Assembly: GCF_000246895.1 (NCBI RefSeq)
Contig: NZ_BAEV01000001.1
Location: forward strand, 1 to 64,000
Length of the DNA: 64,000 nt
Reading direction: 5' to 3'
DNA from: Clostridium arbusti SL206
Lineage (GTDB): Bacteria; Bacillota; Clostridia; Clostridiales; Clostridiaceae
The position numbers and the translations under genes are program-made. Below the pieces are notes generated by a model that saw only the letters and a program-made list of their open reading frames with translations, had not been told where the DNA came from and made no database searches. Positions 45,650-55,001 of this stretch are shown here, piece by piece (position 1 is the stretch's first letter; every line of letters begins with the position of its first letter).

Positions 45650-45755
45650 TGAATTCACTAATTAGCTCTCTTATTTTCTCTGTTATAATTTCCTTAATAG
45701 ATTCTGAAATAGGTTGTATTGTATACAAGAAGACTAAGTTTTCATTATTTAATTA
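45650..45755 (-). pseudogene. Possible 3' gene remnant
   Basis: A minus-strand frame without a start reads ENLVFLYTIQPISESIKEII then TEKIRELISEF before a stop, and looks protein-like (amphipathic helix) in otherwise non-coding DNA. I cannot name the family. It could be chance. Confidence 0.25.
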
Positions 45756-45836
45756 CTTATATTCACTCTCATTTCTACCACTATGATACTAATAGGCTTA
45801 AGTATAAGGTTAATAACTATTATTAATACAATTCAG

Positions 45837-45955
45837 CAATCTAAAACAATTAATAACTAATTAAAACAATCTAAAGCAACCTAAAACAAGCACTTGCATT
45901 TATAAAATATTTATATATAATAATAAGTATAGAGAATAAAAGCAATCAAAAACAA
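45837..45955 (+). promoter_or_regulatory. mop promoter with phased direct repeats
   Basis: TTGCAT (45894-45899), a 16-base spacer and TATAAT (45916-45921) form the promoter. Upstream are three direct copies of CAAYCTAAARCAA at 45837, 45867 and 45877 (spacings 30 and 10 bases, i.e. on one face of the helix), the last ending 4 bases before the -35. A fourth weaker copy, CAATCAAAAACAA, lies at 45943 in the leader. This looks like an array of regulator sites; the regulator is unknown. Confidence 0.6.
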
Positions 45956-46004
45956 ATAAAGAAAATAAAAAATAGAAAAAAATACAAATTAGGAGGAATT
46001 AATT

Positions 46005-46211
46005 ATGAGTATAAGTGCAAGAAATCAATTAAAAGGAAAAGTTGTAGGTTTAAAGAAAGGTGTTATAACTGCTGAAGTAATTGTTGAAATTGCTGGTGGA
46101 AATAAAATCACTTCAATAATATCCCTTGATTCAGTTGAAGATCTTGGTATTAAAGAAGGCGCAGAAATAACTGCTATTGTTAAATCAACTGATGTTATGA
46201 TTTTAGCTTAA
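46005..46211 (+). CDS. mop: Molybdopterin-binding protein Mop
   Basis: A 68-residue Mop/TOBE-fold protein that binds molybdate or molybdopterin as a hexamer and serves as an intracellular molybdenum store. It begins SISARNQLKGKVVGLKKG and ends AIVKSTDVMILA, the classic pattern of C. pasteurianum MopI-III. A strong AGGAGG precedes the ATG. It is monocistronic, with its own promoter and terminator. Molybdenum storage would fit an organism with Mo enzymes. Confidence 0.95.
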   Translation: MSISARNQLKGKVVGLKKGVITAEVIVEIAGGNKITSIISLDSVEDLGIKEGAEITAIVKSTDVMILA

Positions 46212-46297
46212 TAGTATAAATATACTTAGTCTATATAAAAATAATTATCTTTATATACCTTTATTTTAAAGATTATACAGAAAAATATTTGGCTCAT

Positions 46298-46339
46298 AAA
46301 AAGGAGGTTCATCTAAATAATGTGAACTCTCCTTTTTTA
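46298..46339 (+). terminator. Terminator of mop
   Basis: AAAAAGGAGGTTCA pairs with TGAACTCTCCTTTTT (one G-T and a one-base offset) and ends in a T run. Confidence 0.85.
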
Positions 46340-46501
46340 TTATTAATTTAATTTTTAATAAGTATTAATAATTCTATTCATTAAAATCACTCCAATGTAT
46401 GGATTTTAGAATAATACTTTTTACTGCATCTACTTATTAGAGTGATGTTCTAATAAAAATTATATATATCATCTTAATTTATTATCTCTTTCTTAGCTAA
46501 C

Positions 46502-47722
46502 TTAAATATTATTAATAGATGATGTTTTATTTATAAAAATCCAAATCACTAAACTTATTACGGCAATAATTGCATACATAGAACCCATTACAAAAATTCT
46601 ATTTCCAAAATTTAGAGAAATAAGCATCATACCTATAGTCCCCATAAAAGTATATGAGAAACTCATAAGTGATGTAGCAGTACCTGTATCTTCGTGTTGC
46701 TGTTCTAATATCAAGTTAGTACTTGGTGGTCTTATTAAATTTCCTGCCAAAGTAGCTGGTAATATTGATAATGCAAATAACCAAGGCGAAATTCTCCCTA
46801 TAGTTATGATCAGTATACCACTTATAATTACCACACTAAAGCAAGTAGTAATAATTAAATTATTTTTATAATGCCTAGATAATTTCATATAAAATAGTGG
46901 TGCAATTACTGAAAATATTGCATTAAAAGCATAAAAATAGCTATAAACCTGCTCACTTAATCCAAAGCCATCTACATAAATATATGAGGACATAGATATA
47001 TATGCCATTAGTGGAATCATCTGAATTGAAAAAGTAACAAGAAGAACTGCAAAGCTTGGATTTTTAATTACTACTCCTATTCTGGCAATAGTTTGGAATA
47101 TGTTTCCATTATTGCGCTTAACTATTGTTTCCTGCATAAAAAATCCACCTGCCATTCCTATGATACCAACAATAGACAGTATCCAAAATACTCCATGCCA
47201 AGATACTACCTTTAATACTAAAGCGCCTAAAACCGGTGCAATTACAGGTGCCAGCATAGCCATCGACTGAACTAAAGCTAAAATTGATACACGTTTTCTT
47301 CCATCATAAGAATCTTTTATCATCGCTACCGATACAGAAACTGCGGCACCACTTCCAATAGCTTGTAAGATACGAAATACAATGAGCTGATAAACAGTAC
47401 CCGCATTTGAACATAATATACTTGCTAAAGTATAAATAATTAATCCAGATAATAGTATTGGTTTTCTACCATACTTGTCACTTAGAGGACCCCAAACCAG
47501 CATTCCTCCAGCATAAAAAATAAAGAAAAATATCAACGTTAAATTCAGCAAGGCAATATTAGTATGAAAGCTTTCAACCATACTTGGTAAGGCCGGAAGG
47601 TATAAGTCCGTAGACAGTGGTACAAACGCACCAAGAAATGCAATAAATACAATAAACCCTTTATCACCTAAATACTTCTGTACTTTCACATTATTATAAG
47701 TTACTTTTTCTTCTGTATTCAT
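46502..47722 (-). CDS. Bcr/CflA family drug exporter (MFS)
   Basis: A 406-residue, 12-helix major facilitator. The N terminus shows the Bcr/CflA signature FLGAFVPLSTDLYLPALPSM and the MFS loop WGPLSDKYGRKPILLSG near 78-94. It is a proton-driven exporter for drugs or small sulfonamide-like compounds in the family; the true substrate is unknown. It lies upstream of, and on the same strand as, the response regulator gene's downstream end, but ~140 bp separates them, so an operon is uncertain. Confidence 0.88.
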   Translation of the reverse strand: MNTEEKVTYNNVKVQKYLGDKGFIVFIAFLGAFVPLSTDLYLPALPSMVESFHTNIALLNLTLIFFFIFYAGGMLVWGPLSDKYGRKPILLSGLIIYTLASILCSNAGTVYQLIVFRILQAIGSGAAVSVSVAMIKDSYDGRKRVSILALVQSMAMLAPVIAPVLGALVLKVVSWHGVFWILSIVGIIGMAGGFFMQETIVKRNNGNIFQTIARIGVVIKNPSFAVLLVTFSIQMIPLMAYISMSSYIYVDGFGLSEQVYSYFYAFNAIFSVIAPLFYMKLSRHYKNNLIITTCFSVVIISGILIITIGRISPWLFALSILPATLAGNLIRPPSTNLILEQQHEDTGTATSLMSFSYTFMGTIGMMLISLNFGNRIFVMGSMYAIIAVISLVIWIFINKTSSINNI

Positions 47723-47865
47723 TTAAACCATTATTTCAAATTCACTAAAATATACTTCTAATATTCTTTGTTTATATTTTAACTTTATAATTTTATTTTT
47801 AGTAAATTAATAACGGGAGTTCACCGCCTTTCGTTCTCCAATTTTACAAAATCTAAGAATTCTAT

Positions 47866-48552
47866 TTATGACTTAAACCTATAACCAGTTCCCCACAATG
47901 TTTCTATAAATTCTGGATTTGACGGGTCCTTTTCTATCTTTTTTCTTATTTTCTGAATATGAACTGATACCGTTGCCATATCACCACTAAATTTATCTCC
48001 CCATATTCTATCAAAAATATGTTCTTTAGTAAAAACAATATTAGGATTTGAAGCAAGAAATAGTAATATTTCATATTCCTTAGCGGTTAATTGTACCTCA
48101 TTTCCATTAACAGAAACTTTATGGAAAGCTGTATTTATTTCTAAACCGCCATGACTTATAATTTCTGAGGATACATTGCTACCCTTAAGTCTTTCGTATC
48201 TACTTATATGAGATTTTATTCTAGCCATCAGTTCAGCAGGACTAAAGGGTTTAGTTAAATAATCATCCGCTCCAAAATTTAAACCTCTTATTTTATCTAT
48301 ATCTTCTGTTCTAGCAGAAACAACAATTATGGGTATTTCAAATTTTTTTCTAATTTCTTTTATTATCTCGAATCCATTTTTTCCCGGAAGCATTAAATCT
48401 ACAATTACTACATCATATAATCCTTGTAATGCCAATTTCATACCTTCAACACCATCTTGTACAATCTCTGACATTAATCCATTTAACTCTAAATAATCTC
48501 GTTCCATCTCTGCTATATTTAAATCATCTTCAATAATCAAAATTTTCTTCAT
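47866..48552 (-). CDS. OmpR-family response regulator
   Basis: A 228-residue regulator: receiver domain (1-120) with acidic pocket EDD at 8-10, phospho-acceptor Asp52 in VIVDLMLPGKNG and Lys in TKPFSP near 101, then the winged-helix DNA-binding domain (about 132-226, TLWGTGYRF at the end). It is the partner of the histidine kinase encoded ~150 bp away on the same strand. A likely target is the divergent ABC exporter operon. Confidence 0.93.
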   Translation of the reverse strand: MKKILIIEDDLNIAEMERDYLELNGLMSEIVQDGVEGMKLALQGLYDVVIVDLMLPGKNGFEIIKEIRKKFEIPIIVVSARTEDIDKIRGLNFGADDYLTKPFSPAELMARIKSHISRYERLKGSNVSSEIISHGGLEINTAFHKVSVNGNEVQLTAKEYEILLFLASNPNIVFTKEHIFDRIWGDKFSGDMATVSVHIQKIRKKIEKDPSNPEFIETLWGTGYRFKS

Positions 48553-48705
48553 TTATATTCTCCTATCCCATAACTTCATTTCCTTTATCTCTATTTTATT
48601 ATATATTAAAGCCCTATAAATATATATTAATGTACAACTCTAAATTTAAGTTAACTGTCTAAATACATAATACTTTTATGAATCCTCAAAATAGATTTCA
48701 TAGAT

Positions 48706-49902
48706 TTACTTTTCTATAGGGAATATGACAGTAAAACAAGTACCTATCTTTTCTTCACTGACAACCTTTATTTTTCCCTTATGCGACTCTACCAATTCTT
48801 TGGCTATTGCAAGCCCCAATCCCGTACTCATTAAATCTTTTGTTCTTGCGTAATCTATCCTATAAAACCTATCAAAAACGTGATTGAGTTTATCCTTGGG
48901 TATACTTGGTCCATTATTATGTATATCGATACATACCTGATCTTCTTGTTCATATAATCTAACCTTTATTTCTAATTTATCTTCTACTCCATACTTAACA
49001 GCATTGCCAATAATATTTCTAAATATTTGATTCACTCTTTTTCTATCAATATTCATCTTAAAATCTTGAATTATTCTATTATCGTAATAAAAGCTTACAG
49101 CTTTATCTTCTAACTCATATTTGAATTCCTCCATTATGTCATCCATAAATGCACAGATATTTATGTCTTCTAGGTTTAATTCTAATTTATCCATATCTAA
49201 CTTTGAAAATAAAAAAAGATCATCAATTAATTTATTCATATAAGTAGCATTATTATATATTATATGATGATATTTATTTATCTTGTCCTGTGGTATTTCT
49301 AATCTCTCTAACATAGTTTCAATGTATCCTTGGATTGATGTAATTGGTGTCTTAAGATCGTGTGAAATATTTGCTATAAGCATCCTTCTATTTTCTTCAT
49401 AAGCTTTTTTTAATTTTTCACCTTCACTAAGTTTTCTTGCCATATCATTAAAGGAATCTACCAGATCTTGTATTTCACTACTAACCTCATTTTTAACAAC
49501 TATATCATAATTACCATTTGAAATTTCATCTACAGCTTTTTTTAATTGACTTATAGGTTTAAGTATCCTTTTTTCCAAACTTCTATTAAATATGAATTGA
49601 TGAATGCCACCAAGCCCAATGATTATAGCAAAACCAACAGCAACTACTTTTACTCCAAAATATCTGAATATTAAAAGCCAAACAATTATATTAAATATTA
49701 TAGTAAATATACGCGTGTATTTAACATGCCTATAATACCACTCAAATTGATTGCTTTCCATATATTCATTTTTAATTTTCCTATTGATTTCATCTTGTAT
49801 TTTATGAAGTTTTTCATGATTTTTTTTTGCTCTATTTCTGTATTTATGTATTAAATCAATCCTTTTATGAATGCCTTCTATAAATTTTATATTTTTTCTC
49901 AT
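48706..49902 (-). CDS. Sensor histidine kinase
   Basis: A 398-residue membrane kinase: cytosolic coiled start, two adjacent hydrophobic helices (about 65-110) with almost no extracellular loop, a HAMP domain (about 112-165), the phospho-His in ANISHDLKTPITS near 183, and the ATPase with N box NIIGNAVKYG, G1 and the G2 box TGLGLAI. The tiny external loop is typical of intramembrane-sensing kinases that detect cell-envelope drugs and control ABC exporters. The ATG at 49902 follows GGGTGAT. Unusually, the regulator lies downstream with a ~150-bp gap. Confidence 0.9.
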   Translation of the reverse strand: MRKNIKFIEGIHKRIDLIHKYRNRAKKNHEKLHKIQDEINRKIKNEYMESNQFEWYYRHVKYTRIFTIIFNIIVWLLIFRYFGVKVVAVGFAIIIGLGGIHQFIFNRSLEKRILKPISQLKKAVDEISNGNYDIVVKNEVSSEIQDLVDSFNDMARKLSEGEKLKKAYEENRRMLIANISHDLKTPITSIQGYIETMLERLEIPQDKINKYHHIIYNNATYMNKLIDDLFLFSKLDMDKLELNLEDINICAFMDDIMEEFKYELEDKAVSFYYDNRIIQDFKMNIDRKRVNQIFRNIIGNAVKYGVEDKLEIKVRLYEQEDQVCIDIHNNGPSIPKDKLNHVFDRFYRIDYARTKDLMSTGLGLAIAKELVESHKGKIKVVSEEKIGTCFTVIFPIEK

Positions 49903-50207
49903 TTTATCACCCAATCTCTTCAGAAGTATATTATATATAATTTTAAAGCTAGATATTAAAAATCATTTAAATCAATTATAAAAATTTTATAAAATTTATT
50001 ACTCTCCATGTATAATTATTATTTCATAACTAGCTTCATATAGATAGCTTAATATAAGAATACTAATATTTATTAAAATTCCCTTCTAAATAAAACAGTT
50101 AAAATTTTAAATAATTTTATAAAATCTTTAGAAACAATTTAAGTGAAATTTATAATAGGAGATTAATATAACATACATGGACACTAAAAAAACAGGAGGT
50201 CAATATT
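49903..50207. other. Divergent control region between the kinase and ABC exporter genes
   Basis: About 300 bases, very AT-rich, expected to hold both divergent promoters and a response-regulator site. I saw no clear direct repeat or hairpin. ACAGGAGG at its right end is the ribosome site of the ABC ATPase. Confidence 0.45.
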
Positions 50208-51119
50208 ATGTCAAATATAATTGAAGTAAAAAATTTCACTAAAAAATTTGGTAATTTCGTTGCCGTAGATAATATTTCTTTTGATGTGGAAGAAGGCTCT
50301 ATTTTTGGTTTTCTTGGTTCCAATGGCGCTGGTAAAAGTACAACTATTAATGCGCTCTGTACCATATTAGACAAGACTGAAGGTGATGTAAAAATCAATG
50401 GATATGATATATCTAAACAAAAAGATAAAGTTAGAAATGAAATAGGATTAGTATTTCAAGAATCTACTTTGGATAGTAAATTAACAGTTGAAGAAAATCT
50501 AAAATTTCACTGCGAGTTCTATAATGTGCCCAAAAATGAAATTAAAGAAAGAATTAATTTCGTATTAAACTTGGTTGATCTTACAAACTGGAGAAAAGCT
50601 CCTGTTGGAAGTCTTTCTGGTGGTATGAAAAGAAGAGTTGAACTGGCACGAGGACTTGTTCATTATCCAAAGGTTTTATTCTTGGATGAACCGACTACAG
50701 GACTTGACCCTCAAACTAGAGCAAATATATGGAGTTATATTTATAAACTTCAAAAAGAAAAAAATATTACTATCTTTTTAACTACACATTATATGGATGA
50801 AGCTGAAATATGTAATAAAGTGGCTATTATGAATCACGGAAGTATAGTCGCTTACGATACACCCTATAATCTTGAAAAACAATATACTTCAAATGTGACT
50901 AAAATTAAAGTTTCAAATAAGGAAATGTTCACACAATATCTTGAAGCTAATTCCATCAATTATAAACTAACTGAGGATTTATTTAAAATATATTCAACAA
51001 ATCTAAAAGATATATTATCAATGATATCCATATTTAAGGAATCTATTACAGACTTTGAAACAACTAAAGGAACCCTTAACGATGTATTTTTAACCGTAAC
51101 TGGAAAGGAGATAAAATAA
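50208..51119 (+). CDS. ABC exporter ATPase (DrrA-like)
   Basis: A 303-residue ATPase with Walker A GSNGAGKSTT near 37, signature LSGGMKRRVE near 139, Walker B LFLDEPTTGLDP near 160 and the C-terminal ~80-residue extension typical of DrrA/CcmA-type exporters. It pairs with the permease 2 bp downstream. The divergent two-component system suggests induction by an envelope-active compound. Confidence 0.92.
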   Translation: MSNIIEVKNFTKKFGNFVAVDNISFDVEEGSIFGFLGSNGAGKSTTINALCTILDKTEGDVKINGYDISKQKDKVRNEIGLVFQESTLDSKLTVEENLKFHCEFYNVPKNEIKERINFVLNLVDLTNWRKAPVGSLSGGMKRRVELARGLVHYPKVLFLDEPTTGLDPQTRANIWSYIYKLQKEKNITIFLTTHYMDEAEICNKVAIMNHGSIVAYDTPYNLEKQYTSNVTKIKVSNKEMFTQYLEANSINYKLTEDLFKIYSTNLKDILSMISIFKESITDFETTKGTLNDVFLTVTGKEIK

Positions 51120-51121
51120 TA

Positions 51122-51946
51122 ATGCGTGGAATGATTGCTATTATAAAAAGAAATTTAACTAATTTTGTACGAGATAAACTCAGATTGGTATTTTCAATAA
51201 TTATGTCCGTATTTTTCTTATTCGTTTTTTCCTTTGTCATGAAATCTTCCACTGCTGGAATTGCTCAGCCTCTTAATTACCTGATTTCAGGAATAATTAT
51301 TATGACAGTGTTTCAATCTGCTCTAAGTAATTCTACAAGTATAATCGAGGACATGTCCATGGGTTTCATGAAAGAAATTATTGTATCACCCATTAAAAGG
51401 TGGCAGATATCAATAGGACAAGTTCTTTCAGCTACAATTATAGCTTTTTTCCAAGGGTTACTTGTTATTATATTAGGTATATTCCTAGGTCTAAAGATAG
51501 ATATATTACAATTTTTAGAAATGTGTGGAGTTATGGCAGCAGTGGGTTTAACTTTTAGTTCTATTGGCTTATTCCTAGCGTCTCTAGCAAAAAGTTCTAC
51601 AACCTTCCAGATAATGATAACTGTATTTACTTTACCTTTAACCTTTTTATCTGGTGCTTATATACCAACTACTCTTATGCCAAAGATAATTCGTCCCCTT
51701 ATTTACATTAATCCGCTAACTTATACAACTTCAATTTTTAGATATATTACTTTAAAAATGGGAAATCTTAGTACAGATGCTTTAGTAAAAGCAGGAGTAG
51801 CTTTTAATATTAATGGTTTCATTATAAAGCCTTATCTTGGTCTATTTATTATACTTGGCATGGGTAGTCTTTTCTTTATTCTATGTGTTATGAAGTTTAA
51901 CAAAGCTGATTTTTCAAATGTAAAAGCTTTTGATCCGAATAAATAG
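51122..51946 (+). CDS. ABC-2 type permease (DrrB-like)
   Basis: A 274-residue membrane protein with six hydrophobic helices and the ABC-2 family pattern, including IVSPIKRWQISIGQ between helices 2 and 3 and FLSGAYIPTTLMP near 180. It forms an exporter with the ATPase encoded immediately upstream (2-bp gap; AAGGAGAT overlaps that gene's end). Substrate unknown, probably a drug or lipid-like molecule. Confidence 0.92.
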   Translation: MRGMIAIIKRNLTNFVRDKLRLVFSIIMSVFFLFVFSFVMKSSTAGIAQPLNYLISGIIIMTVFQSALSNSTSIIEDMSMGFMKEIIVSPIKRWQISIGQVLSATIIAFFQGLLVIILGIFLGLKIDILQFLEMCGVMAAVGLTFSSIGLFLASLAKSSTTFQIMITVFTLPLTFLSGAYIPTTLMPKIIRPLIYINPLTYTTSIFRYITLKMGNLSTDALVKAGVAFNINGFIIKPYLGLFIILGMGSLFFILCVMKFNKADFSNVKAFDPNK

Positions 51947-51980
51947 AGTAAAACCTAATTAAAATTATCTCAAAATGAAA

Positions 51981-52025
51981 AAGTACTATTAAAGTTAGTT
52001 TAATCATGCTAATTTAATAGTACTT
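51981..52025 (+). terminator. Terminator of the ABC exporter operon
   Basis: AAGTACTATTAAA and TTTAATAGTACTT form a 13-bp stem with an inner TTAG / CTAA pairing, followed by ATTTATTTT. The remaining ~170 bases to the nitrogenase-like gene end show nothing further. Confidence 0.85.
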
Positions 52026-52199
52026 ATTTATTTTCATATTCCTTTCAATCTTAAATATTTTTAGATTAATGGTAAACTTTTCTTCATTTCTCAGTTTGCC
52101 TGTTGATTTTTGAATAATTCTAAGATTAGGATTATCTTCATATTAAATTATACTATCAGACATATAATTTCTCACCACGAACTTTAATTATTTAAATTC

Positions 52200-53516
52200 T
52201 TACTTGTAAGTATCAAGAACCCTGTCGTATATATCTTCAATAACTCTTAAACCACCGTTATATCCTGCATATCCACAATTAAGAATCAATCTATAGTTTA
52301 CTGGTGCACTTACTATTAAAAGATCTGCTCCAATATCCTTTGCAAGATCTCTCTCCCATCCACTACCTAGTATTAATGCTCTATTATTTTGAGGTTCTTT
52401 TCTTATTTCCTCCTGAACTTCTCCTCCATCAATAGAGAAAGTGACTTCTGCTGACCTATAAGGAGATATTGTTTTAAATTGATCTCTTATTTGCTGTTTA
52501 TACTTTTCGGGTGTATCATCAACTATAAATTGTTTAGCTGGTATTATTCCTAGCTCGTTTAAAAGAAACTTAGAGAATCCAACTGCATAGCTAGCATCCA
52601 GTATAGTATAAAATCTTCTAGGGATACCATATCTAAACTCTAACATGAAATCTGCTGTCCTCTCAATATGAGAATAAAATTTTTCTTCTTCCTTAGTTAT
52701 GAAAGCCTCAACTTTAGTTTTATCTAACTTTGCATAATCAGCTACTTGCCTCAAAAATTTCGTGGTTTCTCCTCCTCCTATAGGAAGGTATGGGAAATGA
52801 AAATATGGCGTATTATATTTGTCTTTAAGATGATTAGCTATATTAAGTCCTACCCAAGAACTTACAACAATATTGAATTCTGCCTTAGGTATGGTCTTCC
52901 ATTCCTCAACTCCATTAGACTCATTTCCAAACAGTATATTGACTTTAAGGCCTATTCCTTGAAGAACTCTTTTTATTTCCTCAAGATTACCATTCCAATA
53001 AGGATCTTGGTACGGAATAGTCACAAATACATTTACAAGTCCTTTTTCCACAGTTTTATCTTCTGCAAATTTATCCACATATTGATCTATTATGGCATTA
53101 ACAACAATATCATGACTTACATAATTATTGCTTTTAAACCCTCCAGTCTCAGCAAAGACAATTGGTTTATCCTTTTTTTGATATTCAGAAGTAACACTCT
53201 CTATATTGTCTCCTACAATATCAGAAGTACATCCTGAAAGTACTACATATAGATCTGCATCTATAACCTTAAAGGCACCATCAATTACTGTTTTCAATTT
53301 CTTTTCCCCACCAAAAACAATTTCTGATTCGCTGGAATTAGTACAAGGTATTGTACTACCTCCTGCATAGCCTTCGCCCTGGCCTATTAGTCTACTTATT
53401 TTTGTACTGCATCCTGGTCCTGCATGTACTATTGGCACAGCTCTTTTTATAGCTACTATAGTCTGCTGTACTCCTAGTGCACAGGAGTACCTAGGTTGCT
53501 CAATAATTCTTGACAC
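52200..53516 (-). CDS. Nitrogenase component 1-like protein, beta (NifK-like) subunit
   Basis: A 438-residue protein of the nitrogenase MoFe-type oxidoreductase family. The P-cluster-type cysteines align: Cys12 (SCALGVQQT), Cys36 (HAGPGCSTK) and Cys96 (LSGCTSDIVGDNIE); Cys58 and the following SSESEIVFGG also match NifK. It lacks the long N-terminal extension of NifK. I place the start at a GTG at 53516 because GGAGGTGG precedes it; a TTG at 53531 would start inside that site. It overlaps the alpha-like gene by 17 bp, so the two are coupled and surely form a complex. No NifH, NifB, NifEN or NifV gene is nearby, so genuine nitrogen fixation by this pair is unlikely. Confidence 0.88.
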   Translation of the reverse strand: MSRIIEQPRYSCALGVQQTIVAIKRAVPIVHAGPGCSTKISRLIGQGEGYAGGSTIPCTNSSESEIVFGGEKKLKTVIDGAFKVIDADLYVVLSGCTSDIVGDNIESVTSEYQKKDKPIVFAETGGFKSNNYVSHDIVVNAIIDQYVDKFAEDKTVEKGLVNVFVTIPYQDPYWNGNLEEIKRVLQGIGLKVNILFGNESNGVEEWKTIPKAEFNIVVSSWVGLNIANHLKDKYNTPYFHFPYLPIGGGETTKFLRQVADYAKLDKTKVEAFITKEEEKFYSHIERTADFMLEFRYGIPRRFYTILDASYAVGFSKFLLNELGIIPAKQFIVDDTPEKYKQQIRDQFKTISPYRSAEVTFSIDGGEVQEEIRKEPQNNRALILGSGWERDLAKDIGADLLIVSAPVNYRLILNCGYAGYNGGLRVIEDIYDRVLDTYK

Positions 53517-54981
53517 GTGCTCCACCTCCAAGGAAAGTAAATGGGTCCTGCTCTAACCACCATTTTGTATAAGGCATACTACTATGCTTTGCAAGGTTAG
53601 TTACAAATTCCCTATTATCTATGGTCTCAGCAATTCTTCCTGCATAATTAAGTACTCCTTGGTATCCAAAACCAAATTGTTCATCTCCAATAAGCAGTGT
53701 AGGTATACCTAGTTTTGCTCCCCATAAAGTCATACCACCATGCCTTGCGATCATAATATCCGGTCTTACTCTATTAAGTATATTAACTAGCTCATAAGAC
53801 TGCTTGTTGCATACATTATAATTTTTGATATCACCATAATTCTTAACATCTTGAGCTAAAGCATCCGAAGCTTTATCACCATTATCATATACTGGATCAT
53901 GGTGAAAGATGGCTGCTCCTTGCACTTCTAGGCCCAGTTCTCTAAGCAATGCAATTATAGCATGCCCGTGGGCAGCCCCTGCTGTAAGATAAGCAGTCTT
54001 ACCTTTAAGTAACTCTCTATATTCATTGAGTTTAGGTATCACTCTTTCATGCTCTTCTTTTATAATTTCCTCTATTTCTTTTTCTCTATTAAGAGTCTTT
54101 CCTAATTCTCTTAACCATTGATCTGTACCAGCTATCCCATAGGCAGGTGGTGATTTTATTTCTGGAACACCATAAACCTGTTCAAGTGCTGCTCCCATAT
54201 AGGTTCCAAGTGTTGAACATACTTGAATAGTTGCTGCTGCCTCTGATATATATTCTAAATCTGCAACTGTGGAAAAAGGTACAACATACTGAGCCTCATA
54301 ACCTATTCTACTTAGAATATCATCGAAAATATGACTACCCCAAAAGTTTATAATATTTACTTTATTAGTCTTCTTTCTTGGAGGTTTTACTATTTTTCTA
54401 GCTATTGCATGATAGGCTGAATCAAAACCTGAAGTCCATATTTTTGATCTAAACCCTTCACAAAAGCATGCAACCACTGGAATTCCAAGTTCCTTAGATA
54501 ATTCTTCAGTCTCAGTCTCAACGTCTTCCCCTATTATTCCAGTAGCGCAGGAAGTCGTAACAAATATAGCTTTAGGCTTTGCCCTTTTATAAGCTTCTCT
54601 TACTGTAACTTTAAGTTTTTCTCCTGCTCCAAAAACCGTATCCTTTTCTTCTATATTAGTGTTAAAATACCTTCCATTTGTTGAAGGTAAATCTCTTTCC
54701 ATCTGTCCTACTCTATATACAAAGTTAAAACCAAAAAAATCCCCTGCACAACCTACTGGCGCATGATTTACCATTGCTGCATCCTTTATCATGGAAAGCT
54801 GACAAAAGGCCTGACCAGAGCTGCATCCCATACATTGACTAAAACTTCTTGAACAATCTTTAAGTTTGCCAGCTTGTGAGCACTTAACAAGTTCATCGGC
54901 AGTGCCGTTAAAACCAGTAATAGAACCAAGACGCTTTTCACGAACCTCCACCTCAGGAATTTTTAAATTTATTTTTCCCAT
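53500..54981 (-). CDS. Nitrogenase component 1-like protein, alpha (NifD-like) subunit
   Basis: A 493-residue NifD-like protein. P-cluster-type cysteines are Cys53 (MGCSSGQAF), Cys78 (HAPVGCAG) and Cys145 (TTSCATGIIGEDVE). Cys255 (TIQVCSTLGTYMG) aligns with the cysteine that anchors FeMo-cofactor (Cys275 in Azotobacter NifD). The cofactor histidine (His442) is not conserved: the aligned segment reads GIPTLLIGDEQFGFG, with Gly or Asp at that place. An extra N-terminal cysteine group (Cys34, Cys43, Cys50, Cys60) is present. The pattern points to a metallocluster enzyme or scaffold other than classical nitrogenase. GAGGAGG lies 8 bases before the ATG, and a palindromic repeat begins right behind it. 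Confidence 0.9.
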   Translation of the reverse strand: MGKINLKIPEVEVREKRLGSITGFNGTADELVKCSQAGKLKDCSRSFSQCMGCSSGQAFCQLSMIKDAAMVNHAPVGCAGDFFGFNFVYRVGQMERDLPSTNGRYFNTNIEEKDTVFGAGEKLKVTVREAYKRAKPKAIFVTTSCATGIIGEDVETETEELSKELGIPVVACFCEGFRSKIWTSGFDSAYHAIARKIVKPPRKKTNKVNIINFWGSHIFDDILSRIGYEAQYVVPFSTVADLEYISEAAATIQVCSTLGTYMGAALEQVYGVPEIKSPPAYGIAGTDQWLRELGKTLNREKEIEEIIKEEHERVIPKLNEYRELLKGKTAYLTAGAAHGHAIIALLRELGLEVQGAAIFHHDPVYDNGDKASDALAQDVKNYGDIKNYNVCNKQSYELVNILNRVRPDIMIARHGGMTLWGAKLGIPTLLIGDEQFGFGYQGVLNYAGRIAETIDNREFVTNLAKHSSMPYTKWWLEQDPFTFLGGGARVKNY

Positions 54982-55001
54982 TCATGATTCCTCCTCTTTA
55001 A

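Noticed and set aside
52746..53237. 163-codon plus-strand frame opposite the nifK-like gene
   Set aside because: Lys/Ile/Phe/Tyr-rich translation typical of antisense frames in AT-rich DNA; the opposite strand is a clear nitrogenase-family protein.
52200..54981. Interpretation as genuine nifDK nitrogenase
   Set aside because: The cofactor histidine is missing, and no nifH, nifE, nifN, nifB or nifV gene is adjacent, so only a nitrogenase-like assignment is supported.
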